A stretch of 64,000 nucleotides of DNA from the NCBI RefSeq assembly GCF_052324685.1, contig NC_135221.1, positions 426,501-490,500 of the forward strand, read 5' to 3'. The notes beneath the pieces were generated by a model, which did no database searches, was not told the DNA's origin, and saw nothing but the letters and a program-made list of their open reading frames with translations. The stretch's first letter is position 1. Each line of letters opens with the position of its first letter. Source of the stretch: Brachyhypopomus gauderio (Eukaryota; Chordata; Actinopteri; Gymnotiformes; Hypopomidae). Shown here piece by piece: positions 33,373 to 45,749 of the stretch. Made by a program: the position numbers and the translations under genes.

Positions 33373-36300
33373 GTTTAAGTGCCTTCCTAATGCTGACTAA
33401 CTCCACTACTGTTAGAACAGGAATTGCATGTTAATTTATTATTTACTTTTAGCCAATTGTTTTCAGTCTCTTAGTGTGTGTTTCAGTGTTTTTAGTCTGT
33501 TGTAGTGAAATAATCTAGCGTGTGTCTGCACTCCATGTGTCTCTTTTCATCTAAATCTACACCTTGTGTGCTTGGTGTAGAGATGTAGTCGTGGCGAAAC
33601 GTCTGTTTATGGGAACTTATAACAGGCGTGTTTGTTGGAGCAGAGAGTGGGTTGTGTATCTTGGATCTTATCAGCTGCCTGTGACCTGGGCAGGTTGAGG
33701 GCTCTGATACGTGAGATTTGTTTGTCACCCTTTGACACATTCGGCATCTAGTGTCTCATCAATCTGTCATTCATGAACAAGCGAAACTCAACATGAGTGA
33801 ACGGTGGCTGCTTCCAGAGATGGGCCGGCCTGTTTGGGGGGGGCGTTTGGAGGGGGTGTTTCTTTCCCACAGAGAAAGGCCTTTAAGAACATAAACATGT
33901 CCAGGGAGAGAAAATGGAAAAGTGTTTTTGATGCAACATGTGATTAAGATCTTATCTCACACCTCTGTGGTGTAGTGCACCTAAAAACCCTCCTCCACAG
34001 CGCCCCCTAGAGGCCAGATATCCCCCTCTTGGTCCTTTTTTTCAAGGAGAGTAGATGCACTGTGAATGTTCCACCCGATAATAATGTGTTCTCTGTGTTA
34101 GTCTACAGGGCAGTAATGATGTTGTGTATTATTTAATGATGTTCTTGTACATTGTTTAAAATTGTAATACATCTGTGTGTGTAACCTGCAGAAGCAGAAA
34201 ACATCTGCGTGTGTAACCTGACCGAGCGGATGCTGTAGATGCTTTAGCTGTGAATATGTTCTGTTTTTATATGTTCATGTTTTCACTGGCCCGTGTAATT
34301 ATTTCATCACCTTAAACATAATGGAAAAACAAACATATCTGTGAGTGAGGACAGTGCCACAGTTTCCAGGACAGCACTACGTATTTCCAGTTTGACTGGT
34401 ATCATTATTGCGAGGGAAAGTAGTTCTGAATGTGGTCATGTGGGAACTTGTACATTGAGTGTTCCTCCTGGGCTCTTGTGCAGTGTGCGTGGTGCTGGTC
34501 CATCTTCACGGGTCTGACGTCCCTCGCCACTGTGGGCTGGCTCTACTTTTGTTTTGTTGCGTACAATGACAGCAACGGTTTCAACGGGTGAGGAAGCTCA
34601 GGAAACGTGCATCACGCAAATGATTACACCATCCAAAAATTAAATAACTGTAACTATAAAATAACTATATCATATATCTATAATTATATACCATTGTCTT
34701 TGTTTTACAGATTATACGTTCAAAAATGTTAATCTGAGCCTGTGTGGTAGACAGCTGACTGTGGTATTGCTGTGTGTTTTAACAGAAAAGCGTTCGATGC
34801 GTTGAGAGTGTGGGTGAACTGGTACAACGGCTGTCTCATCCTGTCAGCAGTGCTGGCGTTATACTGCCTTATGCTCTTGGTGAGAAAAAGATCAATAGCT
34901 GTAATATTTAAGAATGTGTAATGTGTCATTTTGTTGTAACTAAAGCTGCTGGTTTGTTGCAGCTACTTTCTCTGCTGCTGTTTGCCATAAAGGAACCGTT
35001 GGACCTACACTGCTTGCATAAGGTACACCAGCCATGCAGGCGTTATACCAGTGTTATACCAGTTATACCAGTGTTATACCAGTGTTATACAAGTTATACC
35101 AGTGTTATACCAGTTATACCAGTGTTATACCAGTGTTATACAAGTTATACCAGTGTTATACCAGTTATACCAGTGTTATACCAGTGTTATACCAGTTATA
35201 CCAGTGTTATACCAGTGTTATACCAGTGTTATACCAGTGTTATACCAGTTATACCAGTGTTATACCAGTTATACTAGTGTTTTACCAGTTATACCAGTGT
35301 TATACCAGTTATACCAGTGTTATACCAGTGTTATACAAGTTATACCAGTTATACAAGTGTTTTACCAGTTATACCAGTGTTATACCAGTTATACCAGTGT
35401 TATACCAGTGTTATACCAGTTATACCAGTGTTTTACCAGTTATACCAGTGTTTTACCAGTTATACCAGTGTTATACCAGTGTTATACAAGTTATACCAGT
35501 GTTATACCAGTTATACCAGTGTTATACCAGTGTTATACCAGTGTTATATCAGTTATACCAGTGTTATACCAGTTATACCAGTGTTTTACCAGTTATACCA
35601 GTGTTATACCAGTGTTATACCAGTGTTATACCAGTTATACCAGTGTTATACCAGTTATACCAGTGTTTTACCAGTTATACCAGTGTTATACCAGTGTTAT
35701 ACCAGTTATACCAGTGTTATACCAGTTATACCAGTGTTTTACCAGTTATACCAGTGTTATACCAGTTATACCAGTGTTATACCAGTGTTATACCAGTTAT
35801 ACCAGTGTTATACCAGTTATACCAATGTCAGACGCAGGACCAAGTTAACGTAAATCAGTTTTACTATTTTGCAATAGTTGATGAATGACAGGTTTGCTGA
35901 TCTGTTAAACCTACAAGGAAATTCTTGACCTTTTGTACAGTAACAAAACATTTTCTCTAATACTGCCTAGCTTTTAATGTCTATTTGTGTGCTGTGCCAT
36001 TGTATAGTATATATGTAGGTTGATTCCTAATTTAATTGCATTTAAATTATTTCTTAAATTGAATTCTTCATTTATTTAATCTACAGAGTGTTTTAAGTGA
36101 CGTGAGCATATGTGTACTGTGTGTATCCAGCCTGTGTTCTTCTCGTGCTGGGTAGGTGCTGCTGACGGTGGGTCTGGTTATCGTGGCGCTGGGCATAGCA
36201 GCCGTATGTCGGTTTTGGACAGAAGAGTGGAAAGTGGTCCGACTGTCACTGCAGGTGCAGAACCAGAACGACTCCTTCGTCGACACACACGACCCGTGTA

Positions 36301-39300
36301 ATGGTGTGATTGTCAGACGTGTACTGGGCACCGCTGTTTTCTCATACTACTACATTCACACACGTCCACCCTCTCTACTGCCCCCTAGGCCACGGGGCCC
36401 TTCCTGCACCTCGCAGCCGTGACTGCCCTGACCATCATCAGCTGGTTGGTGTTCCAGAAATGCCACAGAGCTCAGCGATCAGGTCAGCAAACCCCGCCGG
36501 GCTCTGAGGTTGACACACAGGCACGGAGGAACCGTGTTGAATGGCCTTCGAGATCAGTTCTGGGTCCCATAACAACTCCTTGACTGTAATATGACACTTA
36601 TAGCTTACAACTAACATATAACAAGTCTTTTTCTGCTCCTCGGATATGAACCTCAGATACTTTGAACAGCACCAGTAAGTAAATGTGAGTGTACTCATGG
36701 TATGTTTATTGGTGTTGAACACATGCAAATCTCTGTTTTTGTGTTTGCAGTTTCGAAGATCCTCATAATTGTGGCATTTATAGCAGTTATTATCATGGTT
36801 TTCCTCAGTCCCTTGACCATTAAATCTGCCTGCATTTGTGACAAGCTGCCCCCCAAACCGGGTCTGGTTGCACACCGCGGGGCTCCTGTGGTGAGTGTCC
36901 TGTGGGGTCGCTTGGATCTCCTGCGTGTCTTCAGGTCTTCAGCTGCCTTCCTTTGTGTCCGCTCCCACAGAGGTTTTTTCCCCTCGTTAAACAAATGTCA
37001 GGATGAATCACTTACGGTTGTTTCATTTACACAATTTGTTCCCGGATTTAAAGCTGTCAGTGTGAAACAGAGTGAGGAATGTGAGAATGTGAGGACTTTT
37101 AGACTCAGTAGTCTCAATTACCAGTGCATTCATTCCTGAGACATGTAGAAATTACACAGTAGTATCTTTCGGACTGATTGATCTTGAAATAGGCCTAGAC
37201 ATTAAATTGCCATAGACTTGAATAAATGACAGATGTGATGGTACAGACTCCATGTGAATTCATATGTTTAAGGACTTCATGTATTTATGGCCCTCATATT
37301 CTCTCTTTGCCGTGTGCTGTTCAGTTGGCCCCAGAGAACACGATGATGTCATTCAGTAAGAGCGTCGGGTGCGGTGTCGTAGCCTTTGAGACAGATGTCC
37401 AGCTAAGGTACTCCACACCCCTCAGGACGCCCCTCAGGACGCCCCTCAGGACAGTGGGCTTACTCTACTGCTAGTGTCAACTGTGAGGACTAATATCTCT
37501 GTCTCTGCCTTCAGCAAGGACATGGTGCCTTTTCTTATGCACGACAGTGGTACACAGTTTCTGCAAAGGACCACTAACGTGGAGGCAGTATTTCCCAACC
37601 GAACATTCGACAGCAGCAGAGACATCACCTGGAAGGAACTGCAGGAGCTGAATGCTGGTGGCTGGTTTGTGAAGGTCAGACTGGAAAAGCTTCTCCTTCC
37701 ACTGTGGGTGTGAGCTGATTATAAATGCAGGTTCTCTGCTGGTCCTGCAGACAGACCCGTTTTGGTCAGTGTCCTCGCTTTCAGAGGAGGAAAAGACAGC
37801 TGCCCAGAACCAGATGATTCCATCCTTCACACATCTCCTAGAACTTTCCAATAAACACAATATCCCCCTCATCTTCGACTTAAAGAATGACCAACATGGT
37901 AGCTGCGGTGACGTAGTGAAGACCATCCAGGACTCTGGCATCTCACAGCACTTGGTAAGCTGAACCTCTGTGGCCAGACCTGGAACAGTATGGATTGATT
38001 TTTGCTTCCCTTAATCATAGATCTAGATGTCATAGTGTCATTTTTGAGTTGCCATTGGATGTTATGTCTTTGTTTTGTACAGATATGGTGGCTTCATTCT
38101 ACACACAGGGAATGTAGTAAAAAGGAATATCCAGATTTTCAACACGTCTATGCTGATCGAACATCAATGGACAGTGATGGCGGATCCTGGCTGAATATGC
38201 AGTTCAGTGAACTGAGTACGGAGGAAATTAGGTCTGAAGCTTTTACACTCTTCATCTGGCATGCAAAGACTTGATGGCTCTATGAATGTGGAATCCTGAT
38301 ACTGTTTAGATTACGGTTAGATTAATGTGGAGTGTTCTGAAGAAGCTCTGGTAAATGGCCACATTTTGAAGAAAAAGTCCATTAATCTTAGGATTAATAG
38401 AGATCTTCATAAAGCACTGACCAGTGTGTTAGAACGCTTGAAAGAGAGGGGCGGGTCTAGCGCTGGTGGCTGGATGGACATGTTCCACGCCCTATCAGAG
38501 AGAGGGGCGGGTCTAGCGCTGGTGGATGGATGGACATGCTCCACGCCCTATCAGAGAGAGGGGTGGGTATAACGCTGGTGGATGGATTGACATGCTCCAC
38601 GCCCTATCAGAGAGCACAGAGCAAAATCAGCAGGGAAGAAACAGGACAAGAGTTGGAACCGCAGACACAGACTATCGGGCAGAGGTCCAGAAAGACAAAC
38701 AAAGGACTAACAGGAGAAAAGCCAAAAATATGTTGGTACTCTGACAATGAGCAGTAGAAAGAGAATAACTCAGGAATGCCAAAATGAAGCAATGAGACTT
38801 TGAGAAAGGGTGAAGGTTAAAGGTTATGGCTAGGGTAGTTTGCTTTAACTGTAACTGTTGCCTAACTACAAAACAGGGCCGGCGCCAGAACTTATACAGT
38901 GGGGGGGGGGCATCAGAAAATTACTAGTTCGCCCCACAGCGAACTAGTAACTCATTGAATCATAAATATAGATCAGAGGTAAATAAACCCTGAACCCTGA
39001 ATAATTGGGTCTTATTATTAAGGGGGCGGGACACTTCGCCTGAGGGGGCGACGCCCCCTTTCGCCCCCCCATGGCGCCGGCCCTGCTACAAAATATTCTT
39101 AAACTTACAACAAATAGATTGTTTAAACATTTGCAGTGGTGTTTTTCCGTATGTGAAAACCTATATAACAGCAGGAGCGTTGAGCAGATGTGCAGTTAAG
39201 ATCCTTCCACCTGCCTAATCAGTTAAGATCCTTCTGTCTGCCTAATCAGTTAAGATCCTTCTGTCTGCCCAAACAGTTAAGATCCTTCTGTCTGCCCGAT

Positions 39301-41051
39301 CAGTTAAGATCCTTCTGTCTGCCTAATCAGTTAGGATCCTTCTGTCTGCCCGATCAGTTAAGATCCTTCTGTCTGCCCAAACAGTTAAGATCCTTCCTCA
39401 TTGTGGTTCTGTAACCCCTCACTTCAGCTCAAAGTGGGGACCACTAACCTGACATTCTTCTCTAAGATTTATTCATATCATTTTGAATTTTACTGTTCCT
39501 TCTAGTCCCCCCCCCCCCCCCATGACCTGAGATTCCCTTCAGTACGCTTCATGGATTTGGTTCGTTTTAACGTGTTAATGCTTTTCTCTCCCTCAGTTCC
39601 GCATTTCTGACAGATATTGGCTTGTATGACCTGCCCGCAGTACTAGGGAGGGTATTGCACAATGCACACCTGTGTTTTTTCATATAATGGAACCGTAAAC
39701 AGAATGTTTGGCAAGTTTATGAGATTCTTGCAGATTGTGTCTTGCTACCTCGGGGTGTTTTCATATCCGTCATCATAACACAATATTCAACTTCACAGGG
39801 GATCACAGAGGATTACACTCATGCTCATGTTTTAATGGGGATTAATCAAGCAGACCCTAAGAAATGCTTCTCTGTCTGTGACCTTTGTGTTTTTTCATGG
39901 AGCATCTACAATCCAATCTCATTGGCTACAATTACATTGCCAATCCCATTTCATTGGTTACATTTAGATCTATAGTCGTATCTGATTGGTTACGGTTACA
40001 TGCACACAATAACCCAACTAAATTCTTAGTTTGTCTTAAAAACCCAGAATGCCGAATGAAGTGACCCATTCGTTGTCCTGTTTAAATGTGCAGATGATTC
40101 AGCTGAACACTGAACATTGTTCACTTACTCACACATTAGTTTCTCTTTTTTTTTTAAATCAGGCTGTGCAGTTTCCACTGTAATGCTGGTGTTTTTACGA
40201 CTCCATGAAAATAGCCTCTGGCCATTACACACTTGACAGTGTATTGAAGGAATTTCTGAAACTGTTGCAAATTTTCAGACTGATCATATAAGCTTAAAAG
40301 TTTTGGCAAGATTCATGTTGGACCACTGGTGTACATTTAAGCATAACTGATGATGGGCACCAGTTCATTTGACGTCCACAGCTTGCACAGACGTGATTCA
40401 CTGGTGCTCACATACTTTGTCCTTCCTGGATTGTAAATGTTTAAATGGGCTGTTCAGTATATGCAAAAAAGTTCATTCAGTTGTTGGTGTGTCGTTATTG
40501 TGGTAATCTATTAACCTGTGTGTTTGAACACCTGTTCCACTGATTGAGTCTGCTGGTGTTTCTTCTGTGTGTGTAGTGACCTGCGGAGCTCCAACGTGAC
40601 GGTGAACCTGTGGACGGTGAATGAACGCTGGCTCTTCTCTCTGCTCTGGTGTGCAGGAGTCACCTCAGTGACCACCAACACCTGCCACGTCCTCAAAGAC
40701 ATGACCCAGCCCGACTGGCACCTGGTGACCACCACCACCACCACCACCACTCCTCCACCACCACCACTCCTCCACTCCATCACTCCATCACCTACACCAC
40801 TCCACCACCACTCCTCCTCCTCCATCACTGCTCCATCACTCCTCCACCACAAACAGGGTTCTGAGGTTCATACACGTCTGTTTAAGAACTAGTCAAGCAG
40901 GCAAACTGTTCATGGACAACAATACAACAATATGCATTTCCACATGTATAATATGTATATTTAATATGCAGTTTCCACATGTTACAGGTGTGTGTCTGTG
41001 TGTGAATGTGTGTGTATATGTATGTGTGTCTGTGTGTGTGTCTGCGTGTGT

Positions 41052-41113
<62 letters not shown>

Positions 41114-41635
41114 ATTCCCACAGACACCTCTTGTGTACAGGGTGATATGGATCACTGCTGACCTGGTCTCACTGGTTTTGATGTCCATAATCTTTATTTT
41201 TCAAAGGTAAGAGCTGCAGTGTGTAACTGAGGTCAGATGTGTTAGTGAGTTAAGAGCTGCAGTGTGTAACTGAGGTCAGATGTGTTAGTGAGTTAAGAGC
41301 TGCAGTGTGTAACTGAGGTCAGATGTGTTAGAGGAACACATGCTAATGCTAACTGGTTGTGCAGATTCCTAAATGCTTTTGCTTGTTTATATTTCACTGG
41401 TGTGAAATATACTGTATGCTGATGTGGCAGGGAAAGCAATTAATTTATGCATGTATGCAAGCATACATGAATAATAATTATAAATGGAACCTAAAGCCAT
41501 AATTATTATGGACTGTGTTTTCTGACAAATACCAAAACTGAATTTTTATTTGTATCTGTGTACAGGAAAACACAAGCAAGAAGTCACATTTTCCTGCTGG
41601 AATCGGAGAGAAGGATACCCCTTCTTAGCATCTGA
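32964..41635 (+). CDS. gdpd2: gdpd2 (GDE3), membrane glycerophosphodiester phosphodiesterase
   Basis: Fourteen exons join in frame into 523 residues: 32964-33047, 34484-34587, 34786-34879, 34963-35022, 36156-36254, 36389-36482, 36751-36890, 37325-37407, 37515-37674, 37751-37954, 38083-38231, 40577-40724, 41124-41206 and 41566-41635. All borders are GT/AG. The product matches human GDPD2 (539 residues) along its length. After a Cys-rich cytosolic N-terminus come five membrane segments (about 33-56, 79-103, 115-135, 150-170, 182-201), the catalytic domain (213-475) and a sixth membrane segment (480-500). Catalytic and metal residues are intact: H220 and R221 in AHRGAP, E229 in PENT, E247 and D249 in FETDV, H262 in FLMHD. 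WLFSLLWCAGVTSVTTN is the usual C-terminal barrel strand. The enzyme hydrolyses glycerophosphoinositol to glycerol and inositol phosphate outside the cell. NRTF and NVTV are possible N-glycosylation sites. Introns carry many repeats listed separately. Confidence 0.95.
33048..33373 (+). repeat. (TG)n-rich array at the start of gdpd2 intron 1
   Basis: A dinucleotide run with interspersed TATGTGTGC(T)ATG steps begins immediately after the exon donor and lasts about 320 bp. The steps GTGTGGGTGTATGTGTGC repeat three to four times near 33245-33310. Confidence 0.95.
33374..34483. other. gdpd2: Remainder of gdpd2 intron 1
   Basis: Non-coding. Poly-G runs occur near 33836-33855. No exon or transposon end is supported. 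Confidence 0.5.
35040..35826 (+). repeat. Minisatellite in gdpd2 intron 4
   Basis: The array begins about 20 bp after the intron 4 donor and fills most of the intron. It is built of two modules, ATACCAGTT (9 bp) and ATACCAGTGTT (11 bp), strung in varied order, with GTTATACAAG and GTTTTACCAG variants. Groups of modules repeat as longer blocks. Three plus frames remain open for 180-280 codons by chance of composition. Confidence 0.95.
38235..38873 (+). repeat. gdpd2 intron 11, left part, with a 57-bp triplication
   Basis: From 38442 to 38612 a unit of about 54-57 bp containing GAGAGGGGCGGGTCTAGCGC, TGGTGGATGGATGGACATG and CTCCACGCCCTATCA is present three times, the copies differing at a few bases. 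The rest of the stretch is unassigned. Confidence 0.85.
38874..39085. mobile_element. 212-bp hAT-type MITE with perfect 8-bp target duplication
   Basis: The termini are CAGGGCCGGCGCCA and TGGCGCCGGCCCTG, perfect inverted repeats. CTACAAAA flanks both sides (38866-38873 and 39086-39093). Internally ACTAGTTCGC and GCGAACTAGT (38924-38949) form a perfect 10-bp stem with a six-base loop. It is too short to code for a transposase. It lies in gdpd2 intron 11. Confidence 0.95.
39193..39392 (+). repeat. 27-bp minisatellite in gdpd2 intron 11
   Basis: Seven to eight units of CAGTTAAGATCCTTCTGTCT followed by GCCTAAT, GCCCGAT or GCCCAAA. The array is open in one frame (QLRSFCLPN) only because 27 is a multiple of three. 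Confidence 0.93.
39393..40576. other. gdpd2: Rest of gdpd2 intron 11
   Basis: Non-coding, with a poly-C run near 39508-39521. Near 39915-39990 the pattern CAATC(T/C)CATTGGCTAC(A) recurs three times. No exon is supported. Confidence 0.5.
40725..41123 (+). repeat. gdpd2 intron 12 with ACC and (TG)n repeats
   Basis: The intron begins with a (ACC)n/(CACCACTCC)n stretch (40725-40850) directly after the donor and ends with (TG)n at about 41050-41112, ten bases before the next exon. The CA/TG tract therefore sits where the polypyrimidine tract should be. The acceptor itself reads CATTCCCACAG. Confidence 0.9.
41207..41345 (+). repeat. 42-bp triplication that includes the gdpd2 exon 13 donor region
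   Basis: AAGAGCTGCAGTGTGTAACT and GAGGTCAGATGTGTTAG occur three times from the donor onwards. Only the first copy has AGGTAAG; the others read GTTAAGAG, so they are not full donors. Confidence 0.85.
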
Positions 41636-42734
41636 TTAGAAAGACGCATTTCAACTTTATATTTTCCATAATTCAATGTTAACAAGGCTTGAAGCATTTT
41701 TATGATAAGGAGAGACGTTGAAAACAGCACAAACACTTGATGTGAAGTAGCCTAGAATTCAAAAATGTTTCATGACATCTTACACACGACAGCAGAAATA
41801 AGAAATAATCTTGACATTATTTTAGTGGACTTCCAGTTCCACAGTACCCTGGTTTAAATTTTAACCACTAAAATGTCTGCACTAAAAGTGGCATTTAATA
41901 GTTAATTAGCATAAATATTACAATTTAGTCTGACATGGCTAAACACAAGTGTCAGCTGGATTCAGTGTTTTGATTTGATCTGAATGTGTGAATGTTTACG
42001 GTGATGCAGGCACCTCCTCACACCAGTTTTCTAAAATTAATTGCCGACTTTAAACAGATTTATTGATTTCAGCTTACATTTATAACTTCAGTTACTGTTT
42101 TTGAAATTTATCTTGCAAAACATTTCAAGGGGACTTGCTGCTAATCCAGAAAGACCTTACTTCATGTAGACCTTCATTCAGACAGACCTTACACCAGGTA
42201 GACCTTACACCAGGTAGACCTGACTTCAGAAAGCTAAATACACAAACTTTACTCTCTCTCTTCTAGTACTAGTACAGAAGTGAGGGATTGGTGTCTACTG
42301 ACTTCACTGGGTTTTTCTAATATGTAAATAAGTTCTTTTTAAAAATTGCATTGCTACAGTTCACATGATTGGCATCTACAAAAGACATTTTACTTTTTTC
42401 AAAATGTATTTATATCAGTATTCATTATTATGTCATAATAATCTAGAAAAACACAGTATATGAGGAAAAAACCAAACACAAAAGTGTCGAGGAAGTAAAA
42501 ATTCAAAATAAGTCCACACAGTCCACATTTCAAAATCTGAATTTTTGAATAGCAAACAAAAGTCTTCATTATATTCTATAAGAATATTTACTTGATCACT
42601 TATTATATTTGTTAATTGAAAACTAGTGGGCTCTCATTTATGAAATATTTTTTTTACTAAGAGAAACAAAATAGATGAGCGTGTACACTGTTTCAGGAGT
42701 CGATCCCATTGTAACACCTGGTAAACAACAGGTA
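41636..42734 (+). other. gdpd2: gdpd2 3' UTR and downstream sequence
   Basis: Non-coding after the TGA at 41633. ACCTTACACCAGGTAG is tandemly repeated near 42185-42220. I could not choose a polyadenylation signal with confidence. Confidence 0.45.
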
Positions 42735-43074
42735 TGTCACGTTGAGGACCCCGGCCCCGCCCTTTTGGGCGTGTGTATACGTTGTCCATGTGCATCGTCT
42801 GCGTCTGTGGAACTACGTGGTTATGGTTGTGTCTTGTGATAATCTGTCTCACCTGTGACTCGTCTCGTAATCACGTGGGGCTAATGTGGTTTGTCTATTT
42901 TATGTGCGCTCGCGCAGTGTCCTGTGCTCGTCGTTGTCTAAAGTTTACATGTCTCTGTGTGCGTGTTTAATTGTTCCACGTGCGCTATTGCGCAATACTC
43001 GTATAAAATAAAAGTGACGTCTGTCGCAGCCAGGGATTCTGTGTCTCATTCTTCACTCCACCCCGTTCGTCACA
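42735..43074 (+). mobile_element. 340-bp solo LTR with 5-bp target duplication
   Basis: The sequence starts TGTCACGTTGAGGACC and ends CCCCGTTCGTCACA, and AGGTA flanks both sides (42730-42734 and 43075-43079). It carries CGTATAAAATAAAAG (42999-43015), combining a TATA-like and an AATAAA-like motif. No internal retroelement sequence remains, so the provirus-like copy was removed by LTR-LTR recombination. It lies between gdpd2 and dlg3. Confidence 0.9.
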
Positions 43075-43174
43075 AGGTAAACACTCACTATCTGTACCGA
43101 TGGGTGTAAAGGTGCCGGCTCATGTTTGTAGGAAATTTGACAAAAAATACTGTACTGTAGGGAGAAACACCTCC

Positions 43175-43177
<3 letters not shown>

Positions 43178-43242
<65 letters not shown>

Positions 43243-43243
43243 A
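43178..43243 (+). repeat. (TG)n microsatellite
   Basis: About 32 TG units with one GC interruption near 43216. Confidence 0.97.
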
Positions 43244-43714
43244 AGATGAATGCTATAAAGACATTCTTCATATTATGTTTTACTTGTATTTCACATTTTG
43301 ATCTAAATTCTGTCAATATTAGCAAATAAAAGCTGTGATCTTGTTTTTGGTCTTAATATACGGGTATATTACAGTTTTTTATGACTGCTAACGTGCGTTT
43401 GTCCAAATCTGTAGTCACAAAACTAAACACAGTGAACACAACAACAGTCTTCAGTGGCTATACAATTCCTAAAATTCATGTTTTTGCACAAAATGCAGTC
43501 ATTTAACATGTTTCTATAATGCTTACATTTTCTATACACACAAGGCTATCCAATAAAAAAATTCTGGATAATTTTTGTCTTATTTACAAATGCTTGCACA
43601 CAGCATGTCAAAAATGAAAACCTAAGGTTCAAAACCTTAAACATACAGCTGAAAAGCTATTACTGTATGTTGAGAAAATGGGTTTTTGCTTAGCAGTAAC
43701 ATTTGACTTTCGTC

Positions 43715-43860
43715 TAGTGGTTTTTCCAGCTTAGAGTACCTTGTGTTCAGGACTATCTATTCTACCTTGGAGATTCCAAGCAACTACGTAGCACTTTTGT
43801 AAGTCGCTCTGGATAAGAGCGTCTGCTAAATGCCATAAATGTAAATGTAATGTAAATGTA
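43715..43860 (+). mobile_element. SINE-like tail nested in the IS630-type transposon
   Basis: CTTTTGTAAGTCGCTCTGGA, TAAGAGCGTCTGCTAAATGC and repeated GTAAATGTAA form the 3' tail of a very common fish short interspersed element. The TGTAAATGTA repeats mark the end of the copy. Confidence 0.75.
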
Positions 43861-45289
43861 GCAACAGTATGTTTTGGCTACCAGTAAAATTGATATTAGA
43901 GTTAGATATAATTGCTGCATAAGATGCATTAAGCTACAAAAGTTTATTCATACTTTTAGAAGGCCTTACAATGGTCATACAGCATATTAGTGTAACAAAG
44001 GACAGCTTGGTCTACAGGAAGTGTCAGACTCTTGTGTGGGTTTTGCAGAATATGTTCTATGCTGATAAACTCTACAGAAGATGATTTACACCAAAATGCT
44101 CGTCAAACGACACCATATAAGGTTGACACAACACAACATCAAATAATGTAAATCATGCAAGTGTGGAGAACAACTCCATGTATGGGAGGGAAGATACTGT
44201 AACAGGCAGTGAGGGGGGTGACATATAAAACCTGCATGTTACCAGTAACTCTCCAGATCTCTCTGATATAAATGTTTTGTATGTGTGAGATCTCCTGAGA
44301 TATATGTGTTCAAATAAAAGGCTTTTTTTGGCATTGCAATAATTGGTCTGTTGTTCCTGTTATCTCCTTCTGCATCAAACAAACGCTCTGGGCTGAAGTG
44401 GTTAAGAGAAACACAGAGCCTAACATGTAATACATATTTTATTGCACATAAAGATCAATGAAATAAAATAAAGTACAGTAACGTAACAATATAACAAATA
44501 TAACTATTTATATTTAGCAATCTCAAGTGCTCTACCAACAACTGGTTGTTACGTGTAATCTAAACGGTCTTCAGCAGTTGGCCACATGTTTTCATTCACA
44601 TCACATCTGATGTTGGCCCTTGCCATGCACCTGGGATAGAAAAGCTTGGTATGCCTTATTCACCCCTGGCAGTCTTCAGCTGAAACGTCTCTGCAGCCGG
44701 GATCCATTGCATCCAGGAGGGACATTTGGTCATGGGACCGATGATCATACACCTTCCACCTCCAGACTGAAAAAAGTTCCTTAGTGGGGTTGAGGAAAGG
44801 CGAGATGGGCGGGAGGAAAAGGGACATCACTCTTGGATGGTCTATAAACCAGTTTGTGATGACATGAGAATGACAGAATGCTACATTGTCCCATCACAAA
44901 TGTCCTCGTGTTTCCTCCCACCTGTTCCCTTTCTGCTTCTGGAACCAGTTGTTTGTAGAGTTCATTCAAAAACTAAAGAAGGAGGTCACTGTTATAGGGA
45001 CCAATCTGGCATTTGTGAAGAACCAAACCAGCACTTGAGATTGCAGGACAAATTGTTATATTTGCTCCTCTCTGACCCGGTACATTACTGTACTTCATTT
45101 TATTTAATTGATCTATATGTGCAAAAAATGTGTACAACAGTAATAACTTTTCAGCTGCCTTTGTTTTTGCAGAACTTTGCATTTTATACAATATTTAAGG
45201 TTTTGAACCTTAGGTTTTCATTTTTGACATGCTGTGTGCAAGCATTTGTAAATAAGACAAAATTGATCCAGAATTATGTTATTGGATAA

Positions 45290-45560
<271 letters not shown>

Positions 45561-45749
45561 TCACATTTCACCTTGTGTGTATAGAAAATGTAAGCATTAT
45601 AGAAACATGTAAAATGACATTTTATACAAAAACAACATGAATTGTACTAATTGTATAGCCACTGAAAACTGATGTTGTGTTTAATGTGTTTAGAGTTTTG
45701 AAAATGTGACTACAGATTGGACAAACACATTTGAGCAGTCGTAAAAAAC

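Noticed and set aside
34921-35888. Repeat protein YTSVIPVLYQ overlapping gdpd2
   Set aside because: It lies in gdpd2 intron 4 and is composed of 9- and 11-bp modules. The real exon 4 ends at 35022.
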